Shown here piece by piece: positions 1 to 8,543 of a stretch of 64,000 nt of DNA. This DNA comes from Liminaster sp017519885. Lineage in GTDB: Bacteria; Bacteroidota; Bacteroidia; Bacteroidales; UBA3663. The stretch is taken from assembly GCA_017519885.1 (NCBI GenBank), contig JAFWRO010000012.1, positions 124,001-188,000 of the forward strand. The letters are read 5' to 3'. The notes beneath the pieces are model-generated. The model had not been told where the DNA came from, made no database searches, and saw nothing but the letters and a program-made list of their open reading frames with translations. Position 1 is the first letter of the stretch, and each line of letters starts with the position of its first letter. The position numbers and the translations under genes are program-made.

Positions 1-1397
1 TCACCGTGGCCGGTATGCGCGGAGGCTTCACCACAGCCGTACGCCCCATTACCATCTCCAACGCCAATCAGTACGTCAGCCGTCCGGCCGATGCCGCCAT
101 CGTGCTCAACACGCCCTTCTCGATCATTCGCACGTTGGGCAAGAAGACGTTTGTCGATCCCGGATATTTCGCTACACAGGAAGAACTCGATGCCATCTTC
201 ACCCCCGAGCACTATCCTACCGACACTACATCCTTCGTCCCGCGCAATGTGGTCGTCATCATCGTCGAGAGTCTTGGCCGCGAATACATCGGTGCGCTCA
301 ACGACCTCGGTCAATGCGGTGACGATTACCAGGGATATACGCCCTTCATCGACCAGATCTGCCGCCACGCTTTCACCACCGACTGGTCATTCTCCAACGG
401 GCGCAAATCCATCGATGCTATGCCCTCCATTCTCAGTGGTATACCGATGTTCGTCGAACCCTTCTTCCTTACTTCCGCTTCGCTCAACGAAGTGGGTGGC
501 TTGGCACGCTGCCTTGGCGGCAAAGGCTACGAGACAGCCTTCTTCCATGGTGCACAAAACGGCTCGATGGGCTTCCAGGCGTTCAGTCGTGCCACCGGTT
601 TCGACTCCTACTATGGTCGCACCGAGTATGATGCCGATCCAGCTTTCGGAGGCGAAGACGATTTCGACGGCACCTGGGCCATCTGGGACGAGCCGTTCCT
701 GCAGTTCTATGGCAAGAAGATGTCCGAGATGCGCGAACCGTTCATGACCACCGTCTTCACAGCCTCATCGCATCACCCGTTTGCCATCCCCGAGCAATAC
801 CGCGACACTTTCCCCGAAGAAGGCATCGCCATGCATAAGTGCATCCGTTACCTTGACCATTCGCTTCGCCGTTTCTTCGAACGCGTCAGCGCTGAGCCCT
901 GGTACGAACGCACCCTATTCGTCATCGCAGGCGACCACACCAACCTCACCGACCAGGCCTTTTATCAGACCGACCTCGGATACTTTGGCTCGCCTTTCAT
1001 CCTCTTCGACCCCACGGGCACACTCGTTGCTCCACAGCGTCGTCATGCCATCGCCCAGCAAATCGACGTGATGCCCACTGTCCTTTCGGCCCTTCATTAC
1101 GATGAGCCCTACGTCGCCTTCGGATGCGATCTGCTCACCACGCCCGACAACCTCACCTGGGCCATCAACTATGCAGGAGGTATCTACCAGTATGTCGAGG
1201 ATGGCTATCTTCTCCAGTTCGACGGCGAGCAACCCCGTGCCCTCTATGACATCCTGGGTGACTGGTATCAGACCCACGACCTCAAGGACGATCCAGCGGC
1301 TCAAACCATCCTCGAAGCCCGCCTCAAACGAACCAAGGCCATCATCCAAAGCTATATGCAGCGCATGGTAAATGATAGCCTTATCATTAGGCGATAG
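1..1397 (+). CDS. LTA synthase family / sulfatase-fold phosphotransferase, C-terminal part
   Basis: The gene is open at the left edge, so the N-terminal membrane segments expected for this family lie outside the window. What is visible is the extracytoplasmic alkaline-phosphatase/sulfatase-like domain: the first metal-binding stretch VVVIIVESLGREYIG, the nucleophile region SNGRKSIDAMPS, and the late metal site FVIAGDHTNLTD. The family includes lipoteichoic acid synthases and periplasmic phosphoglycerol or phosphoethanolamine transferases. In Bacteroidetes, which lack LTA, the likely role is transfer of a phospho-group onto an envelope glycan or lipid, but the substrate cannot be read from the sequence. 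The reading frame runs from base 3 and ends in TAG at 1395-1397. An acyltransferase gene follows 100 bp downstream, consistent with an envelope locus. Confidence 0.85.
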   Translation, partial: TVAGMRGGFTTAVRPITISNANQYVSRPADAAIVLNTPFSIIRTLGKKTFVDPGYFATQEELDAIFTPEHYPTDTTSFVPRNVVVIIVESLGREYIGALNDLGQCGDDYQGYTPFIDQICRHAFTTDWSFSNGRKSIDAMPSILSGIPMFVEPFFLTSASLNEVGGLARCLGGKGYETAFFHGAQNGSMGFQAFSRATGFDSYYGRTEYDADPAFGGEDDFDGTWAIWDEPFLQFYGKKMSEMREPFMTTVFTASSHHPFAIPEQYRDTFPEEGIAMHKCIRYLDHSLRRFFERVSAEPWYERTLFVIAGDHTNLTDQAFYQTDLGYFGSPFILFDPTGTLVAPQRRHAIAQQIDVMPTVLSALHYDEPYVAFGCDLLTTPDNLTWAINYAGGIYQYVEDGYLLQFDGEQPRALYDILGDWYQTHDLKDDPAAQTILEARLKRTKAIIQSYMQRMVNDSLIIRR

Positions 1398-1499
1398 TTT
1401 TTCGAAATAACAACATTCCGGTATACCGCTATACCGTTATATCTGATTTTCGGTATCACGGCATTACGAAATCCCGAAACCCCGTCAAAAAATAATACA

Positions 1500-2459
1500 A
1501 TGGCAAAAAAGCAAGATAACATCTTCTACCGGGTGCTCTACTACATCATCCTCGTGCCAGGCTATGCCGTGTCGCTGCTCCCGATGTGGTGGCACTACAT
1601 GTGGTCCGATGTGCTCTACCTGCTCATCCATCGCTTGGTGGGTTATCGTCGAAAGGTGGTGCGCCGTAACCTGACGGACAGTTTTCCTGACAAGACAGAA
1701 GGCGAACTCCGCAAGGTGGAGAGGGATTTCTATCACTACTTCTGCGACCTGCTGGTCGAAGCCATCAAGTTCATCTCCATCAGCCGTGAAGAGATGCGTC
1801 GTCGCATGAACTTCGAGAACATCGAGCCCGTTATCGACTCATGTCAGCGCGGCAAGAACTGCGCCGTCTATCTTGGCCACTACGGCAACTGGGAGTGGAT
1901 CAGTTCCATGCAACTTTGGATCGACCCGAAGATAGGTCAATGCACACAACTTTACCATCCGCTTGAAAACCCCGCGATGGACCGACTTATGGGATATATC
2001 CGACAGCGTATGGGTGACATCAACATCCCCGTCGAGCAGTCGGTGCGTCACTTTGTCCGCTATCGTCAGCAGGGCAGGCCTGTCCTCGTAGGTTTTATCG
2101 CCGACCAAGTGCCCCATTGGCGCAACATACACTATTGGACGAACTTCCTTAACCATCCCAAGACGCCCATCTTTACGGGTTCCGAACGACTCACACGCCA
2201 GTTCGACATGGATGCCTACTACCTCCACGTCACCCGACCTCGTCGCGGCTATTGGAACGTGCGTTTCGTGCCTATGGCGCGTGACTGCAAGCAGACGCAG
2301 GAATTCGAGATTACCGAACTCTACACGCGTCTCCTTGAAAAGAACATCCTCGAAGCACCCCAATACTGGCTGTGGACCCACAACCGCTGGAAGCGCACTT
2401 ACGAGGAATGGCTTGTCAAGAAGGAATCCTGGGATAAGAAGTCCACCCAATCTGAATAA
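1500..2459 (+). CDS. Lysophospholipid/lipid A acyltransferase (LpxL/HtrB-like)
   Basis: This 319-residue protein belongs to the lipid A biosynthesis acyltransferase family, which adds secondary acyl chains to the lipid A precursor at the inner membrane. The hydrophobic N-terminus (residues 8-30, VLYYIILVPGYAVSLLP) would anchor it. The catalytic HX4E motif is visible as H127-YGNW-E132, embedded in LGHYGNWEW. The region GFIADQVPH fits the substrate-binding stretch of the family. The length matches the usual 290-320 residues. The chosen ATG follows a short A-rich stretch with no Shine-Dalgarno, as is normal in Bacteroidetes. Bacteroidetes often carry one such gene, so it may serve lipid A or another lipid; the acyl chain cannot be inferred. 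Confidence 0.88.
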   Translation: MAKKQDNIFYRVLYYIILVPGYAVSLLPMWWHYMWSDVLYLLIHRLVGYRRKVVRRNLTDSFPDKTEGELRKVERDFYHYFCDLLVEAIKFISISREEMRRRMNFENIEPVIDSCQRGKNCAVYLGHYGNWEWISSMQLWIDPKIGQCTQLYHPLENPAMDRLMGYIRQRMGDINIPVEQSVRHFVRYRQQGRPVLVGFIADQVPHWRNIHYWTNFLNHPKTPIFTGSERLTRQFDMDAYYLHVTRPRRGYWNVRFVPMARDCKQTQEFEITELYTRLLEKNILEAPQYWLWTHNRWKRTYEEWLVKKESWDKKSTQSE

Positions 2460-2519
2460 TCCGAGAACTCTGAGTACTCCGAATAATCCGAGAACTCCGA
2501 AAACTCCAACGTAAATACA
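2460..2519 (+). repeat. Short degenerate tandem repeat between genes
   Basis: The gap between the acyltransferase stop and the helicase start is almost wholly built from variations of AATCCGAGAACTCCGA, about 4 imperfect copies. It contains no promoter match. Similar small but sequence-unrelated repeats fill several other gaps in this window. Confidence 0.7.
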
Positions 2520-4925
2520 ATGGACGACTATATCAGCAGCCTCAACAGCAGGCAGCGCGAAGCAGTAGAGGCCACCGAGGGCAGAATCCGCGTGGTGGCC
2601 GGAGCGGGGTCAGGCAAGACCAAGGCGCTCACCTGCCGCTATGCCTATCTGGTCAACGTGCTGGGTGTCGATCCTGCCAACATCCTCTGCCTCACCTTCA
2701 CCAACAAGGCTGCACAGGAGATGCGTCAGCGCATCCACAAGCTGGTGGGCAGCGGCGACTACAACGACTTCGTCTGCACCATCCATGGCTTCTGCGTCAA
2801 ATTTCTGCGTCAGGAAATACATCGCCTCGGTTATCCCAAGTCGTTCACCATCCTCGACGAAGATGACCAGAAGCAACTCGCCAAGCAAGTAATGGAAGAA
2901 CTGGGATTGAACCGCACCGTCGAAACTGTCGGACAGTTCCTCGACGCAGCCGCCAACCGCAAGGTGGCGCTCTTCCTGCAACAGCCCAACTATATCGACC
3001 GCATGATGCTCACCGAAGGGCTCAACGAGCATTTCGACCCATCAGCGCTCGAACCCGAGCAGGCTACCGAGATGGCTTTTGCACGTTACCTTCAACTGCA
3101 GAAGAAGACACTGGGACTCGACTTTCAGGATCTCATCTTCTTCACCATCCATATCCTCAAGCGCTTTCCCGACGCGTGCCAATATTGGCAGAACGAGATG
3201 GAGTACATCATGCTCGACGAGGCACAGGACTGCAACAAGAGCGACTGGACCATCGTCGAAACTTTGCAAGGCATCCACCACAACCTCTTCATCGTGGGCG
3301 ACCCCGACCAAGCCATCTACGAGTGGCGTGGTGCACGACCCAAGATGTTCATCGAGTTCCAGAACGACAAGACCATCGTCCTCGACCAGAACTATCGCTC
3401 CACCTCCCCCATCCTCAACGTTGCCAATTCGGTCATCAGCCGCAATCGCAATCGCGTCCCCAAGAACCTCTTCACCACCCGCGACGGCGGTACCAAGGTA
3501 ACCCACTTCCACGGACGCAGCGACGAGGAGGAAGCCCGCTGGATTGTCGGCAAGATCCGCTCCCTCTGCCCCCAAACAGAAGATGCTGCCAATGTCGCCC
3601 CCGTCGGTCCCTCTTCTGTTGATGTCGGAGCCAAGCTTGGCTCCGAACGCCAACCGCAACCCACCCTCAGCGACTTCGCCATCCTCTATCGCGCCAGTTA
3701 TCTGAGCCGAGGCATCGAACAGGCGCTTGTCCACGCTGGCATCGACTACGTCATCTGGGGCAGCGTCCGCTTCTTCGACCGTGCTGAAATCAAGGATGCC
3801 CTCTCCTACCTGCGTCTCATCGACCAGGGCGATGACCTCTCCTTCCTGCGCATCTGCAACGTGCCCAGCCGCAAGGTGGGCAAGGCATACCTGTGTCGCC
3901 TCAAGGCTTTTGCCGATCAGGATGGCACGACGCTCTACGAGGCACTCAAACGTCACATCAGCGCCCGCGAACTCTACAAGGAGACGATGATTGCCTTCAT
4001 CGACCTCATTGAGCGTTGCCGCCAGCTCGTTGAAGAACGCATGAAACTGCCCATACTCCTCGACCAGCACGGCACCGTGGTCAGCACGCAGCGCCGTGAC
4101 CACGTCATCAGCGATGTGCTCGACATGGTGCTCGAAGAAAGCGGGTACAAGAAACTGCTGCGTGAGGATGACGACACCGACCGTCTCGAGAACCTCACCG
4201 AACTGCTCCAAAGTGTGCAGACCTACGAGGAGGCACATCAGCAGGACGAAGTGCTCTCCATCAGCAGTTACCTTCAGGAGATTGCCCTCTACACCAATAT
4301 GGACTTGGATGAGATGAAGCAAGGCAAGTCAGCAGCCAAGGGCAAAGGTCAAACCGCAGACGCCCAGGCCAAGAAAGCAAGGCCGAAAGTGCGCCTTATG
4401 ACCATCCACCAAGCCAAAGGCCTTGAGTTCCCCTACGTCTTTGTCACGGGCCTCAGCGAAGGCATCTTCCCCAGCATGAAGACGTTGCGCGAACGCAAGG
4501 GCGACGGCGAAGAAGAGGAACGAAGGCTGATGTACGTGGCGGTGACACGCGCCGAACGAGAACTCTTCCTCACCGAAAGCGAAGGATTCAGCGCAGCAGC
4601 ACGTCTATCGAAGTATCCCAGCCGATTCTTGCGTGAAATCAAGCGCAGTCTCTTCGTCACCGAAGGCGATATGGACGAATTGCTTTGGCAGGAGTCGTCG
4701 AAGATGGTTCGCTCGCTGGGTCTCGATTTCAGCCAAGGCGGAACCGCTACCGATGGCGGTAACGCTCCCTCGGGCAGCGACATCCTTGCCCCTGGAACCC
4801 GCGTCAAGCACGACGTACTGGGCGAAGGCATCATCCAAGACTATAACGAAGCGCGCGGCTCCTACACCGTACAGTTCGGCAACGGCACCCGCAACATTCG
4901 TCGAAACTTTTTGAAACCCCTCTGA
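2520..4925 (+). CDS. UvrD/Rep/PcrA-type superfamily 1 DNA helicase
   Basis: This 801-residue ATP-dependent 3'-5' helicase has all the SF1A motifs in order: Walker A AGAGSGKT (about residues 27-34), the Ia region LTFTNKAAQEM, Walker B MLDEAQD, motif III VGDPDQAIYEWRGA, motif IV QNYRS, motif V MTIHQAKGLEF and motif VI MYVAVTRAER. The C-terminus (from about residue 755, PGTRVKHDVLGEGII to the end) resembles the Tudor-like UvrD/PcrA tail that contacts RNA polymerase. Roles in this family are nucleotide-excision repair, clearing stalled polymerase and replication restart. A second full-length member lies at 50184-52625. Between motif IV and the 2B region is an insertion of about 25-30 residues, poor in helicase features, that contains a 22-bp DNA palindrome. 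The stop is separated from clpS by a single base, so the two are probably translationally coupled. Confidence 0.93.
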   Translation: MDDYISSLNSRQREAVEATEGRIRVVAGAGSGKTKALTCRYAYLVNVLGVDPANILCLTFTNKAAQEMRQRIHKLVGSGDYNDFVCTIHGFCVKFLRQEIHRLGYPKSFTILDEDDQKQLAKQVMEELGLNRTVETVGQFLDAAANRKVALFLQQPNYIDRMMLTEGLNEHFDPSALEPEQATEMAFARYLQLQKKTLGLDFQDLIFFTIHILKRFPDACQYWQNEMEYIMLDEAQDCNKSDWTIVETLQGIHHNLFIVGDPDQAIYEWRGARPKMFIEFQNDKTIVLDQNYRSTSPILNVANSVISRNRNRVPKNLFTTRDGGTKVTHFHGRSDEEEARWIVGKIRSLCPQTEDAANVAPVGPSSVDVGAKLGSERQPQPTLSDFAILYRASYLSRGIEQALVHAGIDYVIWGSVRFFDRAEIKDALSYLRLIDQGDDLSFLRICNVPSRKVGKAYLCRLKAFADQDGTTLYEALKRHISARELYKETMIAFIDLIERCRQLVEERMKLPILLDQHGTVVSTQRRDHVISDVLDMVLEESGYKKLLREDDDTDRLENLTELLQSVQTYEEAHQQDEVLSISSYLQEIALYTNMDLDEMKQGKSAAKGKGQTADAQAKKARPKVRLMTIHQAKGLEFPYVFVTGLSEGIFPSMKTLRERKGDGEEEERRLMYVAVTRAERELFLTESEGFSAAARLSKYPSRFLREIKRSLFVTEGDMDELLWQESSKMVRSLGLDFSQGGTATDGGNAPSGSDILAPGTRVKHDVLGEGIIQDYNEARGSYTVQFGNGTRNIRRNFLKPL
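3625..3646. repeat. 22-bp perfect palindrome inside the helicase gene
   Basis: Bases 3625-3646 read TCGGAGCCAAG followed by its exact reverse complement CTTGGCTCCGA. It encodes part of a low-complexity insertion (around VDVGAKLGSERQ) in the first helicase and keeps the frame. The flanks GTTG (3618-3621) and CAAC (3651-3654) are also complementary, so the hairpin could be extended. Confidence 0.75.
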
Positions 4926-4926
4926 A

Positions 4927-5247
4927 ATGGCAAAACAACAATCCGACGTCCGTGAGCGCACTCGTCTCTCGCACGATTTACCCCGCATGTACCGCGTCAT
5001 CATGCACAACGATGACTTCACCACCATGGAGTTTGTCGTCGAAGTGCTCCGCAAGGTCTTCTTCAAGCCCGAAGAAGAGGCGAACCTGCTCATGCTCAAA
5101 GTACATAAGGAAGGCAAGGCCACTGTCGGTCTCTATACTCTCGATATCGCCGTAAGTAAGAGTCAGAAGGCTATGCGCATGGCACGCGACAAAGGCTTCC
5201 CTTTCAAACTCACTTGGGAACCCGAGGAAAGGGATATCCCTTTTTAA
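4927..5247 (+). CDS. clpS: ClpS, adaptor of the ClpAP protease
   Basis: This 106-residue protein is the N-recognin adaptor that delivers N-degron substrates to ClpA. The core is clear: YRVIMHNDDFTTMEFVVEVL, where NDD and the following TTMEFV line the N-degron pocket and ClpA interface, then KVHKEGKATVGLYTLDIA and KAMRMARDKGFPF. The length is normal. It starts one base after the helicase stop and is followed 63 bp later by clpA, the conserved clpS-clpA order. No promoter is seen directly upstream, so it is probably expressed with the helicase. Confidence 0.96.
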   Translation: MAKQQSDVRERTRLSHDLPRMYRVIMHNDDFTTMEFVVEVLRKVFFKPEEEANLLMLKVHKEGKATVGLYTLDIAVSKSQKAMRMARDKGFPFKLTWEPEERDIPF

Positions 5248-5310
5248 ATTAACAATTAACAATTAATAATTTACAATTAACAATTGGAATCATAGAGGAG
5301 AAAAAACAAG
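5248..5310 (+). repeat. AT-rich short repeat and Shine-Dalgarno-like site before clpA
   Basis: The gap repeats the motif TTAACAATTAA about four times (5248-5287). It then carries AGGAG at 5296-5300, ten bases before the clpA ATG. A recognisable Shine-Dalgarno is uncommon in this genome and may allow ClpA to be translated independently of ClpS. Confidence 0.55.
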
Positions 5311-7608
5311 ATGAACAGAACAGAACGGCTGAACAAAGCCTACGAAATAGCATTCAAATATGCATGGAGCAACCGCCACGAGTTCGTGACGCCCGAACAT
5401 TTATTGTTTGGCATCGTCAAGCAACCCGAATTTGAAGCCATATTCCGCAGTTATCAGTACGACAAGGAAGTCTTTTGCAACAATTTGGAATGTGCAATGA
5501 ACGAGAGTTCCAACGAGGTGCCCGAAGACGTTGGCGACTACGAGCTACTTGCCTCAGCCCAACTTATACAAGTCATCGCCATCAGCGAACAGATGGCAGC
5601 CAGTTCTGGGCACGACGAGGTGGATATCCCCCATGCTCTCAATGCCATCATGCACCTCGAAGACTCGCAAGCACTTTATGATATTGTCCATTCCTTCACC
5701 GACGATCCCGGGGAGTTCCTCAATTGCGTGGTCATGGCCATGAATGGGGAAACATTGCCGCTACATGCTTCGCCCCAAAGCGATCGCTACGACGATGACT
5801 TCGACGATATCCCGACCGACTTCGACACCGAACGCGACCCCGACCGTGACGTCAGATGGCGCAACCTCGTCACCTGCATCAACGATCAACTCGACCAGCA
5901 CAATCCACTCATCGGACGTGAGGCAGAACTTGATCGCACCATCCAGGTGCTCTGCCGACGTGAGAAGAACAACCCGCTGCATGTGGGAGAACCTGGTGTC
6001 GGAAAGACTGCACTCGTCTATGGCTTGGCCGAACGCATTGAGCGCGGAGATGTGCCCGAGCGTCTGCGGGGAGCCACTATCTACCAGATGGATATGGGCT
6101 CGATGGTGGCTGGAACGACCTATCGCGGCGACTTCGAGAAGCGCATCAAGGCCGTGATGGAAGGCGTCATCGCCGAAGGCAATGCCATCGTCTATATCGA
6201 CGAGATTCACACCCTTGTTGGCTCAGGCTCGGCTGGTGATGGCTCGCTCGACGGTTCCAATATGCTCAAGCCCTACCTCGAAGGCGGACAAATCCGCTTC
6301 ATCGGCTCAACCACCTACCAGGAGTACAACCGCTACTTTCAGAAGAGCAAGGGTATGGTGCGTCGATTCCAGCAGATCGACATCCCCGAACCTTCGGTCG
6401 AAGAGACCATCCGCATCCTCGAAGGTTTGCAAGCCAAGTACGAGGAGTTCCATGGCGTGAAGTATGCCGAGGGCGTGCTGCGCTATGCGGTAGAGGCTTC
6501 GGCCAAGCACATCAGCGACCGCTTCCTGCCCGACAAGGCCATCGACCTCATCGACGAGGCCGGTGCCTACCGCGAACTGCATCCTTTGATGCGCAAACTC
6601 AAAGGTAAGATGGTGGCGCAGAAGACACAATGGGTCGATCGCGACCTCATCAACGATGTGCTGGCCCGTGTCTGCAAGATCGATCCCAAGTCGCTGCACG
6701 AGGAGGACAGCCAGAACCTCGAAACGCTCTACGAGCGCATCACCGCACAGATCTACGGACAAGACCATGCCGTGCGTCAGGTGGTCGAAGCCGTGCAGAT
6801 GGGCAAGGCCGGCCTGCTTGATGACCAGAAGCCCATTGCCTCGCTCCTCTTCGTGGGTCCCACGGGTGTGGGCAAGACCGAGGTCTGTCGTGTGCTCGCC
6901 CAGGAGTTGGGCATCCAGCTTGTGCGCTTCGATATGTCGGAATATACCGAGAAGCACACCGTGGCCAAACTCATCGGCTCGCCTGCTGGATATGTAGGCT
7001 ATGAGGATGGCGGACTGCTCACCGATGCTATTCGCAAGACGCCCAACTGCGTGCTACTACTTGACGAAATCGAGAAGGCACACAGCGACATCTACAACAT
7101 CCTGCTTCAGGTGATGGACTATGCCCGCCTCACCGACAACAAGGGCCAGAAGGCCGATTTCCGCCACGTCATCCTCGTGATGACCTCCAACGCCGGTGCA
7201 CAGTATGCTCATCGTGCCAACATCGGCTTCGGTAGTACCGTCTCGGCGGGACAGGCCATGCTCGGTTCGGTCAAGAAGACGTTCAAGCCCGAGTTCCTCA
7301 ACCGACTCTCGGGCACCGTGGTCTTCAACGATATGGATCACACCATGGCTGGAATGATTCTCGACAAGAAGTTGCGCCAGCTCAGCCAGCGCCTCGCCGC
7401 TCGAAATGTCACCCTCGAACTCACCCCTGCAGCACATGACCTGCTGCTTCAAAAAGGTTATACCCGCGAGATGGGTGCACGCGAGATGGATCGACAGATC
7501 AACCAGTTGCTCAATCCCATGCTGATGCGCGAGATTCTCTTCGGCAGCCTCAAGAAAGGCGGCACAGCACGCGTGGATGTCGAGGGCGATACGCTGAAAT
7601 TGCTTTAA
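5311..7608 (+). CDS. clpA: ClpA, AAA+ unfoldase of the ClpAP protease
   Basis: This 765-residue Hsp100 unfoldase has an N-terminal Clp repeat domain (about residues 1-150), an acidic linker (about 155-180), and two AAA+ modules. The first has Walker A GEPGVGKT (about 226-233) and Walker B IVYIDEIHTL. The second has Walker A GPTGVGKT (about 516-523) and Walker B VLLLDEIEKAH. The ClpP-docking loop is present as IGF at residues 638-640 (ANIGFGST), which separates ClpA from ClpB. With ClpS encoded just upstream it would feed N-degron substrates to ClpP; clpP is not in the window. No strong terminator follows: the downstream region holds a weak 7-bp hairpin (7643-7662) and then the palindrome and arrays. 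Confidence 0.96.
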   Translation: MNRTERLNKAYEIAFKYAWSNRHEFVTPEHLLFGIVKQPEFEAIFRSYQYDKEVFCNNLECAMNESSNEVPEDVGDYELLASAQLIQVIAISEQMAASSGHDEVDIPHALNAIMHLEDSQALYDIVHSFTDDPGEFLNCVVMAMNGETLPLHASPQSDRYDDDFDDIPTDFDTERDPDRDVRWRNLVTCINDQLDQHNPLIGREAELDRTIQVLCRREKNNPLHVGEPGVGKTALVYGLAERIERGDVPERLRGATIYQMDMGSMVAGTTYRGDFEKRIKAVMEGVIAEGNAIVYIDEIHTLVGSGSAGDGSLDGSNMLKPYLEGGQIRFIGSTTYQEYNRYFQKSKGMVRRFQQIDIPEPSVEETIRILEGLQAKYEEFHGVKYAEGVLRYAVEASAKHISDRFLPDKAIDLIDEAGAYRELHPLMRKLKGKMVAQKTQWVDRDLINDVLARVCKIDPKSLHEEDSQNLETLYERITAQIYGQDHAVRQVVEAVQMGKAGLLDDQKPIASLLFVGPTGVGKTEVCRVLAQELGIQLVRFDMSEYTEKHTVAKLIGSPAGYVGYEDGGLLTDAIRKTPNCVLLLDEIEKAHSDIYNILLQVMDYARLTDNKGQKADFRHVILVMTSNAGAQYAHRANIGFGSTVSAGQAMLGSVKKTFKPEFLNRLSGTVVFNDMDHTMAGMILDKKLRQLSQRLAARNVTLELTPAAHDLLLQKGYTREMGAREMDRQINQLLNPMLMREILFGSLKKGGTARVDVEGDTLKLL

Positions 7609-7676
7609 AACACGCTAATTTGTCATACATCTTTTCTAAAAATCATTCCGAACAAGGAATGACCCATTTCAAATCA

Positions 7677-7712
7677 CGGCATAACCAATCTTGGCTAAGA
7701 ATGGTTATGCCG
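7677..7712. repeat. 36-bp palindrome, copy 1
   Basis: The arms CGGCATAACCA (7677-7687) and TGGTTATGCCG (7702-7712) are exact complements around a centre containing TCTTGGCTAAGA. A homologous 36-bp palindrome lies at 39478-39513, with 30 of 36 positions identical. Position 7 (A here, G there) and its partner position 30 (T here, C there) have changed together, so the symmetry is conserved. It sits at the clpA side of a 42-bp tandem array. Confidence 0.85.
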
Positions 7713-8120
7713 TTATTGTAGCAAGCATTATGTCGCCCGTCAGAGTGCTATTTCCCGTAGAAGAAAGCATCACGTCGGCCGTCAGAGTACTATCTCCCGT
7801 AGAAGCAAGCATCACGTCGGCCGTCAGAGTACTATTTCCTGTAGAAGAAAGTATTATGTCGGCCGTCAGAGTGTTATTTCCTGTAGAAGAAAGCATCCTA
7901 TCGGCCGTTAGAGTGTTATTTCCTGTAGAAGAAAGCATTCTATCGGCCGTCAGAGTACTATTTCCCGAAGAAGAAAGCATCGTGTCGGCCGTCAGAGTGC
8001 TATTTCCCGAAGAAGAAAGCATCATGTCGGCCGTCAGAGTGCTATTTCCCATAGAAGAAAGCATCGTGTCGGCCGTCAGAGTGACATTTCCGTTGGAGCA
8101 AGCCTCGTGTCGCGCGACTT
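7713..8120. repeat. Tandem array A, 42-bp period, about nine units
   Basis: Units start at 7732, 7774, 7816, 7858, 7900, 7942, 7984, 8026 and 8068, with exact 42-bp steps and a slightly shortened last unit. Each opens with a form of GTCGGCCGTCAGAGT and ends with AGAAGAAAGCATC; single-base variants distinguish the units. Partial units flank the array. The period is a multiple of three without stops, so both strands are open for over 100 codons. This is a consequence of the repeat, and I do not call a gene. It lies in the convergent gap between clpA (+) and the Nif3-like gene (-). Confidence 0.9.
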
Positions 8121-8140
8121 AATGCTCTATGACGTTGGCG

Positions 8141-8333
8141 GCACTAGTTGTGGACAAATAGTACCATCTCACCACAATATTGCACTACTTGTGGACACTT
8201 GATACAATCTCGTTGCAATATTGCACTACTTGTGAACACTTAGGACAATCCCCATCGCAAGATTGTACTGCCCGTGTACACTTGATACCATCTCGGGACA
8301 ATATTGAACTACTTGTATACATATAGTACAACA
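8141..8333. repeat. Tandem array C, 41-42-bp period, about 4.5 units
   Basis: Units start at 8141, 8182, 8223, 8265 and 8306, each beginning with a variant of GCACTACTTGTGGACACTTG and ending in ACAATATT. Unit junctions create the 12-bp palindrome TGCAATATTGCA (8214-8225). The sequence is unrelated to array A, though the period is nearly the same. The units are more diverged than in array A. Confidence 0.8.
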
Positions 8334-8334
8334 T

Positions 8335-8376
8335 AAACCTAAGGCGCAGCACCTTATGATGCCGCGCCTTAGGTTT
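8335..8376. terminator. 12-bp hairpin after the arrays
   Basis: AAACCTAAGGCG (8335-8346) pairs perfectly with CGCCTTAGGTTT (8365-8376) around an 18-base loop. No clear U-run follows on either strand, so its role as a terminator for clpA or for the Nif3-like gene is uncertain. The rest of 8377-8543 shows only a small TGTCAG/CTGACA hairpin near 8466-8482 and nothing coding that I can support. Confidence 0.45.
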
Positions 8377-8543
8377 CAGTGGATAAAGCAAAAAAAGACC
8401 GATTCTCGATGTTTCAATGTGGGAATAGTCAAGTGTTTTAGGGGGAGACAAAAGTTGGACCTCAGCCGAACTTGTCAGGATTTCTGACATGTTGAACAAC
8501 TAATCGTCTTCGGAGATATCCGTTAGATTACCTTCAATGCCCA

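Noticed and set aside
7691..8122. Long open frames on both strands through array A (143 and 119 codons)
   Set aside because: They follow from a 42-bp stop-free repeat; the same holds for both strands, there is no promoter or start context, and the encoded repeats have no family.
7713..8333. CRISPR array
   Set aside because: The repeats are contiguous with no unique spacers between them, and no cas genes are present.
8185..8499. Minus-strand 104-codon frame
   Set aside because: It crosses array C and a hairpin, with no coding-like composition.
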